A stretch of DNA of 64,000 nt. It comes from Acanthopleura granulata (taxonomy: Eukaryota > Mollusca > Polyplacophora > Chitonida > Chitonidae). The stretch's first letter is position 1. The number at the start of each line of letters is the position of its first letter. The stretch spans positions 4,676,844 to 4,740,843 of the forward strand of contig JABBOT010000022.1 of assembly GCA_016165875.1 (NCBI GenBank). Reading direction: 5' to 3'. Shown here one piece after another: positions 12,000 to 23,177 of this stretch. Made by a program: the position numbers and the translations under genes. The notes under the pieces were generated by a model that searched no databases, had not been told where the DNA came from, and worked only from the letters and a program-made list of their open reading frames with translations.

Positions 12000-14900
12000 A
12001 TTTCCCCAAAAGACTTCAAAAGATGTGTGTTTACAGGCCTATCACAAAACATAACCTTAAATGACCCCACTGCATGACCCTTGACTAAATAGACCATGAT
12101 CACAGACCCGGAACAAGGTTCTCCCAATGCCTAATACATGTGGAATATAAGTTTGGTAAATCAGTCTGCAAGCGTTCAAGAGAAAGTGTTTATAAAGAAA
12201 TGGACCGTGGGGCATACCCACGGGACGGACGACTAGGCGTACGGTCCGAAGAACGGGCTCCTACCGTATTCCCGTGCTCTTACAGGTCAATTTTGACCAA
12301 GGGCTAAAATTTGCATACACGTATATAGATAGGTGTAGCCTACGGCCTTTGAAACTTTCCCGTTTTATAGATATTACGGTGTTCCTAGACATTCATACAT
12401 GTTCACACAATAACGAATTGGGTTTTACAGGGTAGGCGAATGTACTTCATTGAGCACAATCCAGTAAAGCTGTCTACAGCAAACAGCAGATTCCAGTATC
12501 TCGATTCAGGTGAATCAGAGCGTAATGCATTAAAGCGCAATGAAGCCAAAGACATGCAGGTGTAAAGTAGCCCACCAGTAATGTGTGAAGGTAAACTCGC
12601 TGGTCAGGGTGAAATCTACATCAGATGGCATGCTGAGGTATGTATTGTTATTCACCCTTGATATCGAGGAAGTGTCTAACACCATGTAAGACATTGAGGG
12701 TATGTGAACTGTCCTCAACTAAATCAGGCTACGCAAACGGACACACAAACGACAGACACAAAAGTAAGCGGCGCCTAGGGCCGGCTTTGAACCTACGCCA
12801 CAGACATTCAAAGACAAGTGTCAGTCATTTCCAGGGTAAGGCTTAGTTATATAACTCTCCATGCATACTACACACCCATTAAAACTGTCCTTCGTCTCAG
12901 CGTCTTTATTAATTCCGAGAGGTTCTCGGCCGTGTTTATAGATACCTTATAATAAGAAGTTTTCCGCTCTAAACAGAACTCTTGAAGGTGGAATGTACCT
13001 TGTTATCCATGAGTATAAGATTACTCAAATAATATTCACAGAAATGTCGCATGTAAAGCTTAAGGTGACGAGCATAAATAAAGAAAAGGTTATGGATCGC
13101 CAGTTCCCTGCACATCATAGCATGACAGGCAACACAGTCAATACAGTTCACCTTCAAACATTTGAATGTATTAAAATTTCATTTTAAAAGTCGATAAAAG
13201 CGAAGTTACTCTTATATAAGTTTTTAACAGCATATGTCTGCCGGTGTGTGCTTCAGTTTTAAGCACTAGTATTTGATTCTCCACACTAAATACTGACAGA
13301 CAACAAACACGCGTTGAAGCCCATTGCGTCAGCCTTGGTTTGAGCACAGAAGCATATAGCTGTATATAAATCCTCCTCTATCCTATGACCTCCGTGTTAT
13401 ATAATGGGCCTAATGTGAATCTTTAATGCGCATGCTTTGAGCATAATTGATCACTTGTGGCCTGTTTTGTTTTGGTTTTTTTTGTGCGCGCGCATTTGCG
13501 TGTGTGTGTTGCAGATGGCGGATTTACCAACAGTGCAAACTATTAAACAATGCAACCATTGTGCTATTTACACACGGATAATGCACATTTTTAACAGTGT
13601 AAGGATTCGAAGTTTGTTGATGATCTATCTGTCGTACTACAACGTGTATACTGTATATACATGCAAATCTTAGGCTTACAGAAGACATGAATTTCGAAAC
13701 TATATATTCGGATTTATTTCTCTAAACTATAATACAACGACCAAATAGCATCTGTCACGAAAACTGGCGTCTAAATATAACCAGTTATTATCTGATTGGT
13801 TACTGGAAACTATATGTAGAGAGGCCTAAGTGTGTGTTCTTCCTTTTCAGTTTTGTTCTTTCAAAAGAATTTACATATATGTGTCAAATCTATTAATTCT
13901 CAGTTTATTCTGTTTTCAAAAACCTCTCTGTAAGACATCTAAATTACGGGATACATATTGTGCACGTGTCGATGTCCATATACGAACAATGCCGTGTGAA
14001 ATCTCCATCTCAGGTAGTGTAGGCAGTTGTGGGCCTAATTCCGGAGAGTGTACATGGAGTCTAATAGCCTAAAGGCCTATTTCTGGAAGACGCCTCGGCT
14101 GCAATGGCAAACGTGGGCCACTGGCTGACTGGTTATTGTATAACGCCATGTACACGTCATCATGGTCAGCTGTTTGGGTGCAGGAAACCGGAATACCCGG
14201 GGCAAACCACCGAACTTTGACAAATTACAGAAACGCAATATAACTTATGAATATTATAGCTAGCTTAATTAGTTACAAGTCTATATTGCAAATGTGTACA
14301 ATTTCCACAAGAAGCAATGGGATGTCCGGTGAAATGCAGTTGTTGTTAATTGTGGAAATCTCCTTTGACGCATATACACATCCAGTGCCCTATGTTTTCT
14401 AATTTTTCTAATTTAATTCAATTTTAATTTACACCGTAATAATTACAAGGCAAAGATTCAGTGTAGTGCGCATATGCATAGAAATCTATTTGTTCACAAA
14501 CTTACCTCTTAGTACACTGTAACTTGATTAGTCTGCAGCTATAATCCTGTTACAGTTGCTTCCTGTAAAACACTTTCATTTTGCTTATAAATCTCCACCC
14601 TCAGTATATATGTATGTTGTATACTCTCTATATACTAGATCATGCCGCCTGCCGCCCGGCCAAACCGTGCATCTCGCCACCGTGTATCTGCTCTGCTCTG
14701 CTCTCTCCCATCCCACTCCGGTCCTCCTTGCTAACTTCACTTTTATTGACTCGGCTTTATTCCCGGTCTTGATGTAAACACATCTACCTGTGATTTGCAC
14801 CCCAATTACACCAGAGCCAGGTGTACTGACAAGCGCGGTAGGCCTTCAGCACGCACGCTATCTACCCAGGATATAAGGACAAGGGCCTCGCATGTACAAT

Positions 14901-15850
14901 GTCTCTGTGGAGTCCATTATACACATAGACTGTGTTGTATGTATAGCCACGTAAATCTCCCAAATAGCTGAAGTACTCCCGTTCAAATCACAAAAATAAA
15001 AGGGGGCATTATTTAAATTAACATTACCAATCAACATTTGTCAAGGGTGAAAGATTGGAGTAAATCAAAAATTGTCAAAAGAAAAATAAATATTTTCCGC
15101 AAAATAAAAGTCACGATTCCAAATGACATAACTTTCACTATGCCGTCTCTACAACTGTGGTGTCAGACGCAAGAAGCTGCCCTACAAAGCACCTTCTAGG
15201 CCTATACATGGTATGCGTTCACAGAAAATGAAAACAAGACAGAAATTCATATTTCCTAAATATTTTTTATTTGTGTTTCATTGTTGTTGGATGTTATAGC
15301 ATCAACAATCTTCCACAGAAACCAAGATATCCTGCCCAAGATAGACAGACTGAAACACAAACTTAGTCAAACATCTTGTTTAGAGAGGGTAACAAATTTT
15401 CCAGTAGTCCATACACCTGACACATTGATAAATACTGCTTGGATATGGAAAAACAGGACAAATTGAGTCGGCAGAGCTTTCTTTTTCAGAAGCGAAAAAA
15501 AAAAAATGAAGAAATAATTAAACCAAACTTATTTATTTCTGTGATTGGTGTATAACGCCGCTCTGAGAGGTGGTCATGGGGCCTAACCAAGACCATGAAG
15601 GAACTGTTGCTTTCTAAGTCACCCCATCAACTTTCCCCATTATAAGGAAGCACTTATAAGGAAAGATGAAAAAATATTTTTAAGTTAGGTTCAAGATTTT
15701 ATTATTCATCTTCACAGGGATGGCTTTGACAATCCAGTTTAAAGGGTGGACTGAAACATATTTTGCAGCCAAAAATTCCGATATGCCGTCGTATATACAT
15801 GTAGGCGTTTTCTTCACAGTGCTAAGGCCCAGCGATGATCGAAACTTGAC
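12000..15850. other. Intergenic stretch, no gene recognised
   Basis: No supportable exon seen. A short GT/GC run lies near 13490-13510, and a CTCTGCTCTG simple run lies near 14690. Confidence 0.4.
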
Positions 15851-15858
15851 TCCCGACC

Positions 15859-15981
15859 GAATGTCTACATATAGCGATTAACAGTTATAGAAGGCATCTA
15901 AAATGAAGATACGACTTTTTAAAATCCTTTCCTCCATTTTAGATGCCTGCTATATCTGTTTACCGTTATATGTAGACATTC
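15859..15981. repeat. Long imperfect hairpin (inverted repeat)
   Basis: The left arm starts GAATGTCTACATATAGCG and includes GGCATCTAAAATG. The reverse complement of the right arm starts GAATGTCTACATATAACG and includes the same GGCATCTAAAATG. The arms are about 48 bases with a few mismatches, around a loop of about 27 bases. It could be a small MITE or a transcribed hairpin. No flanking gene explains it. Confidence 0.7.
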
Positions 15982-16005
15982 ATGTATAAATTGCACATGC
16001 ATATG

Positions 16006-16223
16006 TTTATTTATTTATTTATTTGATTGGTGTTTTACGCCGTACTAAAGAATATTTCACTTATACGACGGCGGTCAGCATTATGGTGGGAGGGAACCGG
16101 GCATAGCCCGGGGGAAACCCACGACCATCCGCAGGTTGCTGGCAGACCTTCCCACGTACGGCATGAGAGGAAGCCAGCATGAACTGGCCTTGAACTCACA
16201 GCGACCGCATTAGTGGGAGACCC
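16006..16223 (-). repeat. tRNA-derived SINE, head-truncated
   Basis: Read on the plus strand, the ATTT-rich tail comes first, then TGATTGGTGTTTTACGCC, the TATACGACGGCGG block, and the GGAGGGAACCGGGCATAGCC and ACCTTCCCACGTACGGC segments. It ends at GCGACCGCATTAGTGGGAGA before the tRNA-like head. The element is therefore in minus orientation and lacks about 60 bases of head. Confidence 0.85.
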
Positions 16224-16925
16224 CCCGCATGCATATGTACAACGTCAAAATGAATTTCTTCTGAGTTACTTTGCTTATTTAAAAATATCTAGCGATCGGC
16301 AAGTAGTTAATAATGGGGGCGCTGTCTAAAACAAGAGATGTCACCTTAACACATGCGTTTTAAAACCTTTACAACATGCGATCCCCTCGGCTGATCATTG
16401 CTGATTGAGAAACATACAGATTTTTAAAGGGTAAGCAGCGTCTAAATACGGATAGGAAAATAACCCTCGTTTTTCAAATGGACCTCTGGTACACTTTGAA
16501 TGGGTAGCGTACAACGTCTAATTCATTAGGCTACTCGTTTCCTTGACGAGCCGTTGTACAAAACTTAACTTACATTTATATGTTAATATCTACAGTGCCA
16601 AACTGACGTCAATATTAAAGCAAAATACATACCTGGAATGCACTGTATACACGGGTTTTGCATGAGGTAGGATTAATCAATTAATTGCGGTTGAATTGAT
16701 AAATTGCCAAGCACCAACCCTAGGTCGAGACTGAAAGGAGAACGTACCGAAGCAACAAAATACAAATACTGAATACAAAAATCATCCAGGAAAGGCGTTC
16801 TCAGACGACGAACAAATATCCTAAATAATATACCGCTCCATGTGTACGGAACACAACTAAATCAAATCCATTCTATTAATTTTTTTATTAAGATTGTGTG
16901 AATTGGTTTATTCACTACACCTCGA

Positions 16926-17182
16926 GGTATATCGTTGGCTCAGATGGTTAAGGCGCAGGCGCACTGTGACAATCACGCCATGGGCCAATGGATTGAAGAG
17001 CTCGAATCTTACTCGCGGTGTATCGGCTGCCACTTCAAGTCAGGAAGTTTCTCAGGTATCTATCGAAAGTTTCTACGGGAATTCGAATAGATTCCAATCA
17101 CCAGTAAACCTGAGCGCCGTCGTATATATGTGTAATGTATTCTTTAGCACGGTGGTAAGCATTCATCAAATAAATAAATACT
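16926..17182 (+). repeat. Second tRNA-derived SINE family
   Basis: The element has an A-box-like TGGCTCAGATGG and a B-box-like GAGCTCGAATCTTA about 60 bases on. A central region follows, then a 3' end reading TTCTTTAGCACGGTGG and a tail of AAATA repeats. The body differs from the main SINE family here although the tail style is similar. It directly abuts the SINE at 17187. Confidence 0.65.
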
Positions 17183-17186
17183 TTCG

Positions 17187-17446
17187 GTGGGGCCTCCGTG
17201 GCTCAGTCGGCTAGCGCTGCTACCGCAGCACAATGACCCCAAGTCTCCCACCAATGCGGTCGCTGTGAGTTCAAGGCCAGCTCATGCTGGCTTCCTTTCC
17301 GGCCGTACGTGGGAAGGTCTACCAACAACCTGCGGGTGGCCTTGTGTTTCCCCCGGGCTCTGCCCGGTTTCCCCCCACCATAATGCTGGTCGCCGTCGTA
17401 TAAGTGAAATATTCTTGAGTACGGCATAAAACACCAATCAAATGAA
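17187..17446 (+). repeat. Full-length tRNA-derived SINE
   Basis: The most complete copy of the common family. It starts GGGGCCTCCGTGGCTCAGTC (A-box-like), has the B-box-like GTGAGTTCAAGGCC about 60 bases later, the central TTTCCGGCCGTACGTGGGAA segment, and the 3' block TATAAGTGAAATATTCTTGA followed by AAACACCAATCAAAT. It is inserted next to or into the tail of the SINE at 16926. Confidence 0.88.
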
Positions 17447-17853
17447 TTATTTTGGTCTTCTTCTCTGCTCCATATGATTTTGAAACACGAGAAAGTGAAT
17501 ACGTTCAACCCGGCCTGAAGACAAATATATTGATGCCGGTTCAGTCCCATTCGCGGACATGAGTTTTTCTTTGTAGATTCCTCGGTATGCTGCCATTGTT
17601 TCTCGGACCTTGGTGATAATCAATGATCGTCGAGGTATCCACATGCGTGACCTTCTTGCATGAAATTTGCAGAAGACCAATCGCCATCCACCCAGATGAC
17701 ACACGTCACACGTGGTAGAGTTTGATCGCTACAGGAATCTCGGGCTTTCACACCCAACCTTGGACAAGTAAATTTGTAGTTCCTACCTGTCTCATTACAC
17801 GTTCGTATGGCCTTGGCAACAATAGCGATCTGATTTGGTGAAGAACATGCACA

Positions 17854-17958
17854 TTTACTTATTTATCTATTTATTTGATTGGCGTTTTATATGTACGCCG
17901 AACTAAAGAATTTTTCTCTTATACGACGGCGGTCAGCATTTTGGTGGAGGAAACCCTC
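17854..17958 (-). repeat. SINE 3' fragment
   Basis: The tail-first block ATTTGATTGGCGTTTTATAT, ACTAAAGAATTTTTCTCTTA and TACGACGGCGGTCAGC match the common SINE in minus orientation. Homology fades after GGAGGAAACCCTCAG. Confidence 0.8.
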
Positions 17959-18591
17959 AGGTTGTACGTGTACTTGTCTTCCACCAGTATGGCGTGCATA
18001 TCTCTTCGTTGCACGCGGGAAAGTTCGCCGGCATGCGTCAAAGGTCGGTGGTTCACTCAAGGCACTGAAGTGTCCTCCTTCCACAAAACTAGCCATTGCC
18101 TTAGTCAATAGTTCTTGAATATGGCGATCGGTAAATTACAATGAAATAAATAAAGAAATGAATACATAAGACTGTTTCAGTTAAGAGCAGGTCGTAACCG
18201 AATAATTTTATTCGGTTGCAACCAATCAACGCTCAACCCTCTGAGCCAGCAAAGGCTCCAGATGGGGACGAGGATCCCCACCCAGCCCACAGCTCAGTAG
18301 CCATCACTCGTGGCCCAGTCTGGTCTGCTATTTCACGAACTTCTGAAGTTTGTTTTTTTTTTTTGACTTAAACTTGAAACAAAGCTGTTTTGTTTAGGCT
18401 GTTTTACTTATGTAGTGTTTTGACTTCAGTTTTTTGGGGGAAGGGGGGAGAGAAAGACTACAGTGTCGAACTTAGACAAAAAGCTATCAGCCAAAGCAAT
18501 TTCTGTCAAACTTAAGAAGTTTCGTGACATCGGCCCTGGCGGGGTCCTGTTTATGAGTTACATATTGTATTCTATTCTATTGCATTATATT

Positions 18592-18729
18592 ATGATATGA
18601 TATGATATGATATGATATGATATGATATGATAGAACATGATATGACATGATATGATATGATGGAATATCATATCGTATCATATCATATCATATCATATCA
18701 TATCATGTCATGTCCTATCATATCATATG
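18592..18729. repeat. Inverted pentanucleotide satellite
   Basis: A run of TATGA units (18592-18660) is followed by a run of its reverse complement TCATA (18665-18729), with the turnover near GATGGAATATCATATC. The whole tract can fold into one hairpin of about 65 bp per arm. Short ACTTA-type pentamer runs follow to about 18820. Confidence 0.9.
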
Positions 18730-18829
18730 CTATTACTTTACTGTTTTGTGAGGTACTGTACTGTGATGTACTGTACTTAACTTAACCTACTTAACTTTAC
18801 TTTACTTAACTTCACTTAAGATAAGACAG

Positions 18830-20925
18830 AGAGCTGTCCCATGCAGACCCGGTCTTTTTTTTATATTAGTTCTACTTATATATGCTGAGAGACCTAACTG
18901 GATTGTGAGCAGATGAGAGCTCCTGTGGCCAAGTGCCATGTCGTATTGCGCTAGTTATTTGTCAAATAAACCATTATCGTCATGGATTACATGCTGGGCG
19001 CATATGTGTAACGCCGAGGGCCATATGTAAAGATTTACATGCTATGGGGCGAGTAGATATTTTCGCTCGTCTTTGCTGTTAGAGCATTTTCAGTCTACAG
19101 TTGTGAATCGCACGTCGTTTATCAAAGAGCATGGTAGGTCGACATGTTCCACGACATTTGACTTATGAGAGAATGAAAACAGACGTCTTGAAGATAGAAA
19201 TACCCAAGGGAAGTGACGGGTTAGTTTTCATACATTGGTTTACGTAGATTTAGCTGTATGGAGGATTGGACAATGAGGTGTGTTCGCTGTTTGTGACAGC
19301 GGTGCTGCAGTTGCTGTTGTCGTTGTTGTCGTATCGTTTCCTCCTGAGTTCGGCAAAGTGAGCCCTCATCAATCTCACACTGAATCTGTGACATTAAGAT
19401 GGTGTGTTTGACGGCACTCATCCTTCCTGGTTATCGGAGAATATCTCTATAGTGTCGTAGTCACATTAAATGCCAATAAAGCCAAATGCTATCATTTCTT
19501 TTTTAATTTCTAGACCCCCTAGTTGTGGCTTGAAAAGCCGAATCGGCATTGGAGCCGTGTTGCGAAATTAACGCAGTTTGGGCTAGACATGGGTGGGTGC
19601 TCTCGCAAACGAACGCAAGAAAAAGTTAAAAAGATTTTCAGTAGTTGCTATACCTTGAGTGTTGTTGTTGTTGGGCTCGATGGCAACAATCCGATGCAGG
19701 GCAGTTTGGTTTAACTTAAGACCAAAGAGCAATTGCTCTCGGCCTACGCCCTGGCGTCTGGAAGCTCTGTTCACCTATTTTTTTTTGTGTGAGCAAAGCC
19801 CAGGAAATAACAAAGAAAAATTGACTGAAAAGTGGTCGCGTAATTGTGCCTGCCAGATGTGTATTCTGTAGCGCCTACGGGAAATCGTGTCTTTTTAGCG
19901 TTATTTTGCGAGAGCACCTACCCATATGCCCAAACAGCATCAATCTCGCGAGATGACTCCAATGCCAATTCGGCTTATTCAGCTCCTCCAGGCTTGGTTG
20001 CATCGTTAGTCAGGTCATTCCTCAGGTATTGGGAAAATGGGTGGGTGTTTTCCTCTTGGTATTCCATTTTCCGTCAGGTTTGTGTAAAAATTCTTTAGTA
20101 TGGCTGATTAATTCAACAACGTTAAATGCACTACTTCAGTATTTCTGGGGCCTGTATTATGAAGCTGATGCAACACTACTCCACTTGTTTAACATGGTAA
20201 TATATCTCTTTTCTCGATGTCATTGCTTCGTAAAATGGGCTCCTGACATTAATTAGGTCGGTAGACATTGGTTGAATTGGCCAGTTTTAGGACTTAACAA
20301 AATGTATAATTTTATCAGTCAACACAGAATAATACCTTCATAATATGCTTGAATAAACATCTTGCAAACATGCGAAAAGATTGAGGAATTACAGTGCTCA
20401 AACCCAGACTTTATAATGAAATTGAGTGTTGAAAGGGAAGTAACTGTGGAAAATGTTGTTCTGTAGCCTGTAACAACACATCCTTTACAGCCATCACGGC
20501 TCTTGTCTTAGTTTGATAATACTGTTCTACAGCACATTTAGTATCAAATTTATTTCAATATATTGGCAAGGAAAGGCACGGCTGCATCATGGCCGAAGTC
20601 GTATTGATTGTGAAAAGCTAATTCTTCAGGGAACTGACACCAGTCTTCCACATGACAGCAACTTCAGCCTTAGAACGCCTTGTAAAATGAGGAGGGAGAT
20701 CATTCAGTTGGCGGAATTAATTTGTAGCAATAGTTGTTTAGCCACTGCTCTAGCCAACTAATCCATCAAAGGGTATTTAAGCATTAATCAGGTATCTGCT
20801 GAGCAGAGATAAAACGACACTGTGCCTGCCCTGGAAATTATGAAAATAAATATGCATTCGCTTCCCAGCTTAGTCTGGCTTTTGACACCCCTGCTTCCCA
20901 GCCCAGCGTGCTGGGAGAAGCACAT
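18830..20925. other. Region upstream of the ASB gene, no coding exon recognised
   Basis: The ASB coding exon has an upstream acceptor (AG at 21217-21218 region), so at least one 5' untranslated exon should lie in this stretch or further left. I could not place it. A 66-codon minus frame from an ATG at 19421 has a fair start context but Gln-rich content and no splice support. Confidence 0.35.
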
Positions 20926-20929
20926 GCAC

Positions 20930-21066
20930 AAACTTGGAGATGGTCATGGGTTTCGGCCGGGCTCTGCACGGTTTCCTCCCACCATAATGCTGGCTGCCAT
21001 TGTATAAGTGAAATATTCTTGAGTAGGGTGTAAAACACCAATCAAATAAATAGATAAATAAATAAA
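20930..21066 (+). repeat. SINE 3' half
   Basis: It contains TTTCCTCCCACCATAATGCT, GTATAAGTGAAATATTCTTG and AAACACCAATCAAATAAATA with an AAAT tail. The tRNA-like head is missing. Confidence 0.8.
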
Positions 21067-21263
21067 CCAAACACACAAAAGGATAGGAGACAGGTTGAGT
21101 GTCCATAGAGTACGCAAATGTCAGAATGTTTATTTGATTGGGAGATCATTTAACTCTCTGAATTATAGTATGGCATTAATTACAACTGTGCATTTTAAAA
21201 TTTTTTTCTTATTTCAGGTGTTTTGTGTGGAATTAAAGCTGTACATGCTACAACACATCCAGG

Positions 21264-23177
21264 ATGACCTCCAAGGAATTACACAAAGCCATAGCCGCAG
21301 GAAACATTGCCCTGGTGGAGAAACTTCTCTCGGATTGCAAAAACATGAATGAAGAACTCGGTTTGCTGGGAACACCATTATGTGCTGCTGTTTTCTCCAA
21401 CAAGGTGACAGTCGCCGAACTGCTGATTAAGAGTGGTGCGCAGGTCAGTCACGCTGATGTTGATGGAGAACCGCTGCTATCTCTCGCTATTCGCAAGAGG
21501 CACCAGGAAATGGCAAAACTGCTGATCGAAAATGGGGCCGATGTTAACAAGAAAGACCAGGTATGTAAGCGAGTGCCACTGTGCACAGCCGCTGAGTGCA
21601 GTCTTCTGGAGGTTATGGAGCACCTGCTGAAGGCAGGTGCGAATCCTGATGCTCAAGACTCTTCGGACAATACAGCGCTGCATATCGCGACGCAGGCAGG
21701 CGATCTCAGGATGATGAGTTTGTTACTTAACTTCGGCTGTTCCAGCAGGGTAACAAATGTGGCAGGGAACACTCCGCTTCACATAGCTGTCTGCCAGGGC
21801 GATCTGGCTGCCCTCTGGCTTCTGGTGGGCTGCTCCAAGCCCTATCCAAAAGAACCCTTCACCTCGGCACAGATAAGGCAATTCTTAGAATCAGGGAAGC
21901 TCAGTAACCATCTGCCTGCAAAGTTGAACTTCTCGAAGACCTACCCAGACAGTTGCACCTGTGGTAAGGACGCTGGAGGGTCGTTACAGCAGTGTGTGCA
22001 CGTGGACCCAGCGGAACCAGTGTGTGACATTAACCAGGGCACGGTTTTCTCTAAGGACACAGCTCTTCATCAAGCCACATTTGCTGGAAGATTGGACGCA
22101 GTGAGGCTCTTGATCCACGCAGGCGCTACGGTCGACTGTCAAAACAATGACAAACAAAGTCCTCTACACGTGGCCTGCTTTAGAAACAGGACCAACATAG
22201 CTCAGGTGTTGTTAGAGTCAGGGGCCAACCCAAACCTCGAAGGCGCCAGAAAAAAATTTAAGCATAATTACGTTTTATGTCACAGAGGAATGATCCCTCT
22301 AGGTTTGGCAGCAGAACAGAACAATGTAAAATTGATCGAACTTCTGTTAGATTATGGTGCAAACTTTGGGAAGACTAGCAAACCTGAATTTGAGGACGGC
22401 AACCCACTCTTTATAGCCCTTTGCCGCAGTGCAACCGATGCAGCACAATGCCTGCTTCAGAATACTCATCGTTTCGCTGACACCTTCGATATAAATTTTT
22501 GCAAACCCAAGGAAGGCACGTTTCTCTTCGCCGTCGCTAAATGCGAAGAAGAGCAATTATCTGTGGCCGAGAAACTGATAGAGCTCAGCTGCGATGTCAA
22601 TGCGAGAATCAGTGATGGAAAAACGGCCCTGCACAATGCGGCAGCCATGGAATGCCCGGAGCTCATCAGCCTCCTGATTGAGAATGGAGCTGACTGGTCG
22701 CTGAGGGACAACTTTGGCCACAATCCTTTACACACATGTATCCTTAATGACCAGCTGGAATGTGCCAAAGTGCTTGTGTCTTGTGGAGCGGACTTGCACA
22801 CCAGAGCGCCATGGTCAGATTTCGATCCAATGGACGACACCTTATCCCCACTGGGGTTGGCGATTGAGAGTGAAAACTTTGACTTGGTTCACTATTTGCT
22901 GGAGGCTGGTGCCGACCTGAACTCCGAGCGTTACCTTTTTGACGGTGCGGAAACTGAAGAAAAGTCCCTGTTAGAGAAAGTGTATGAAGAAGACGAGGAT
23001 TTGGCTGAGCGGTTACAAAACCTTGCCCACCAAGCCCCGTCGCTGGCCTGTTCTTGTGTGAGACGCATTCGTGAACACTTTCGAACTCACAACTTGGCTT
23101 TCAGGAATATGTCAAGGCTCCCTCTTCCTGCCATAATGGTCCAGAAAATCTTAGGCCAAGTATCATGTCTACACTGA
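21264..23177 (+). CDS. Ankyrin repeat and SOCS box protein (ASB family)
   Basis: A 637-aa uninterrupted frame. The family acts as substrate receptors: ankyrin repeats bind the target, and the SOCS box binds elongin B/C and CUL5-RBX2 to form a ubiquitin ligase in the cytoplasm or nucleus. About eleven or more ankyrin-type repeats are visible between residues 5 and 555, with motifs such as NTPLHIAVCQGDLAALWLL (169-187), SPLHVACFRNRTNIAQVLLE (299-318) and TALHNAAAMECPELISLLIE (454-473). A Cys-containing insert (about 195-258, CTCGKDAGG..C) splits the array. The C-terminal SOCS box (about 590-632) is well formed: the BC-box SLACSCVRRI (593-602) fits SLxxxCxxxI, and LPLP (619-622) fits the Cul5-box LPxP. 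The ATG at 21264 lies 46 bases past a splice acceptor (TTATTTCAG|GTG). A 5' UTR exon is therefore expected, but the coding part is a single exon. Which ASB subgroup it belongs to is unclear. I saw no AATAAA in the 1 kb after the stop. Confidence 0.94.
   Translation: MTSKELHKAIAAGNIALVEKLLSDCKNMNEELGLLGTPLCAAVFSNKVTVAELLIKSGAQVSHADVDGEPLLSLAIRKRHQEMAKLLIENGADVNKKDQVCKRVPLCTAAECSLLEVMEHLLKAGANPDAQDSSDNTALHIATQAGDLRMMSLLLNFGCSSRVTNVAGNTPLHIAVCQGDLAALWLLVGCSKPYPKEPFTSAQIRQFLESGKLSNHLPAKLNFSKTYPDSCTCGKDAGGSLQQCVHVDPAEPVCDINQGTVFSKDTALHQATFAGRLDAVRLLIHAGATVDCQNNDKQSPLHVACFRNRTNIAQVLLESGANPNLEGARKKFKHNYVLCHRGMIPLGLAAEQNNVKLIELLLDYGANFGKTSKPEFEDGNPLFIALCRSATDAAQCLLQNTHRFADTFDINFCKPKEGTFLFAVAKCEEEQLSVAEKLIELSCDVNARISDGKTALHNAAAMECPELISLLIENGADWSLRDNFGHNPLHTCILNDQLECAKVLVSCGADLHTRAPWSDFDPMDDTLSPLGLAIESENFDLVHYLLEAGADLNSERYLFDGAETEEKSLLEKVYEEDEDLAERLQNLAHQAPSLACSCVRRIREHFRTHNLAFRNMSRLPLPAIMVQKILGQVSCLH

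Noticed and set aside
19221..19421. 66-codon minus frame with a fair start context
   Set aside because: Gln-rich, low complexity, no splice evidence or known relative.
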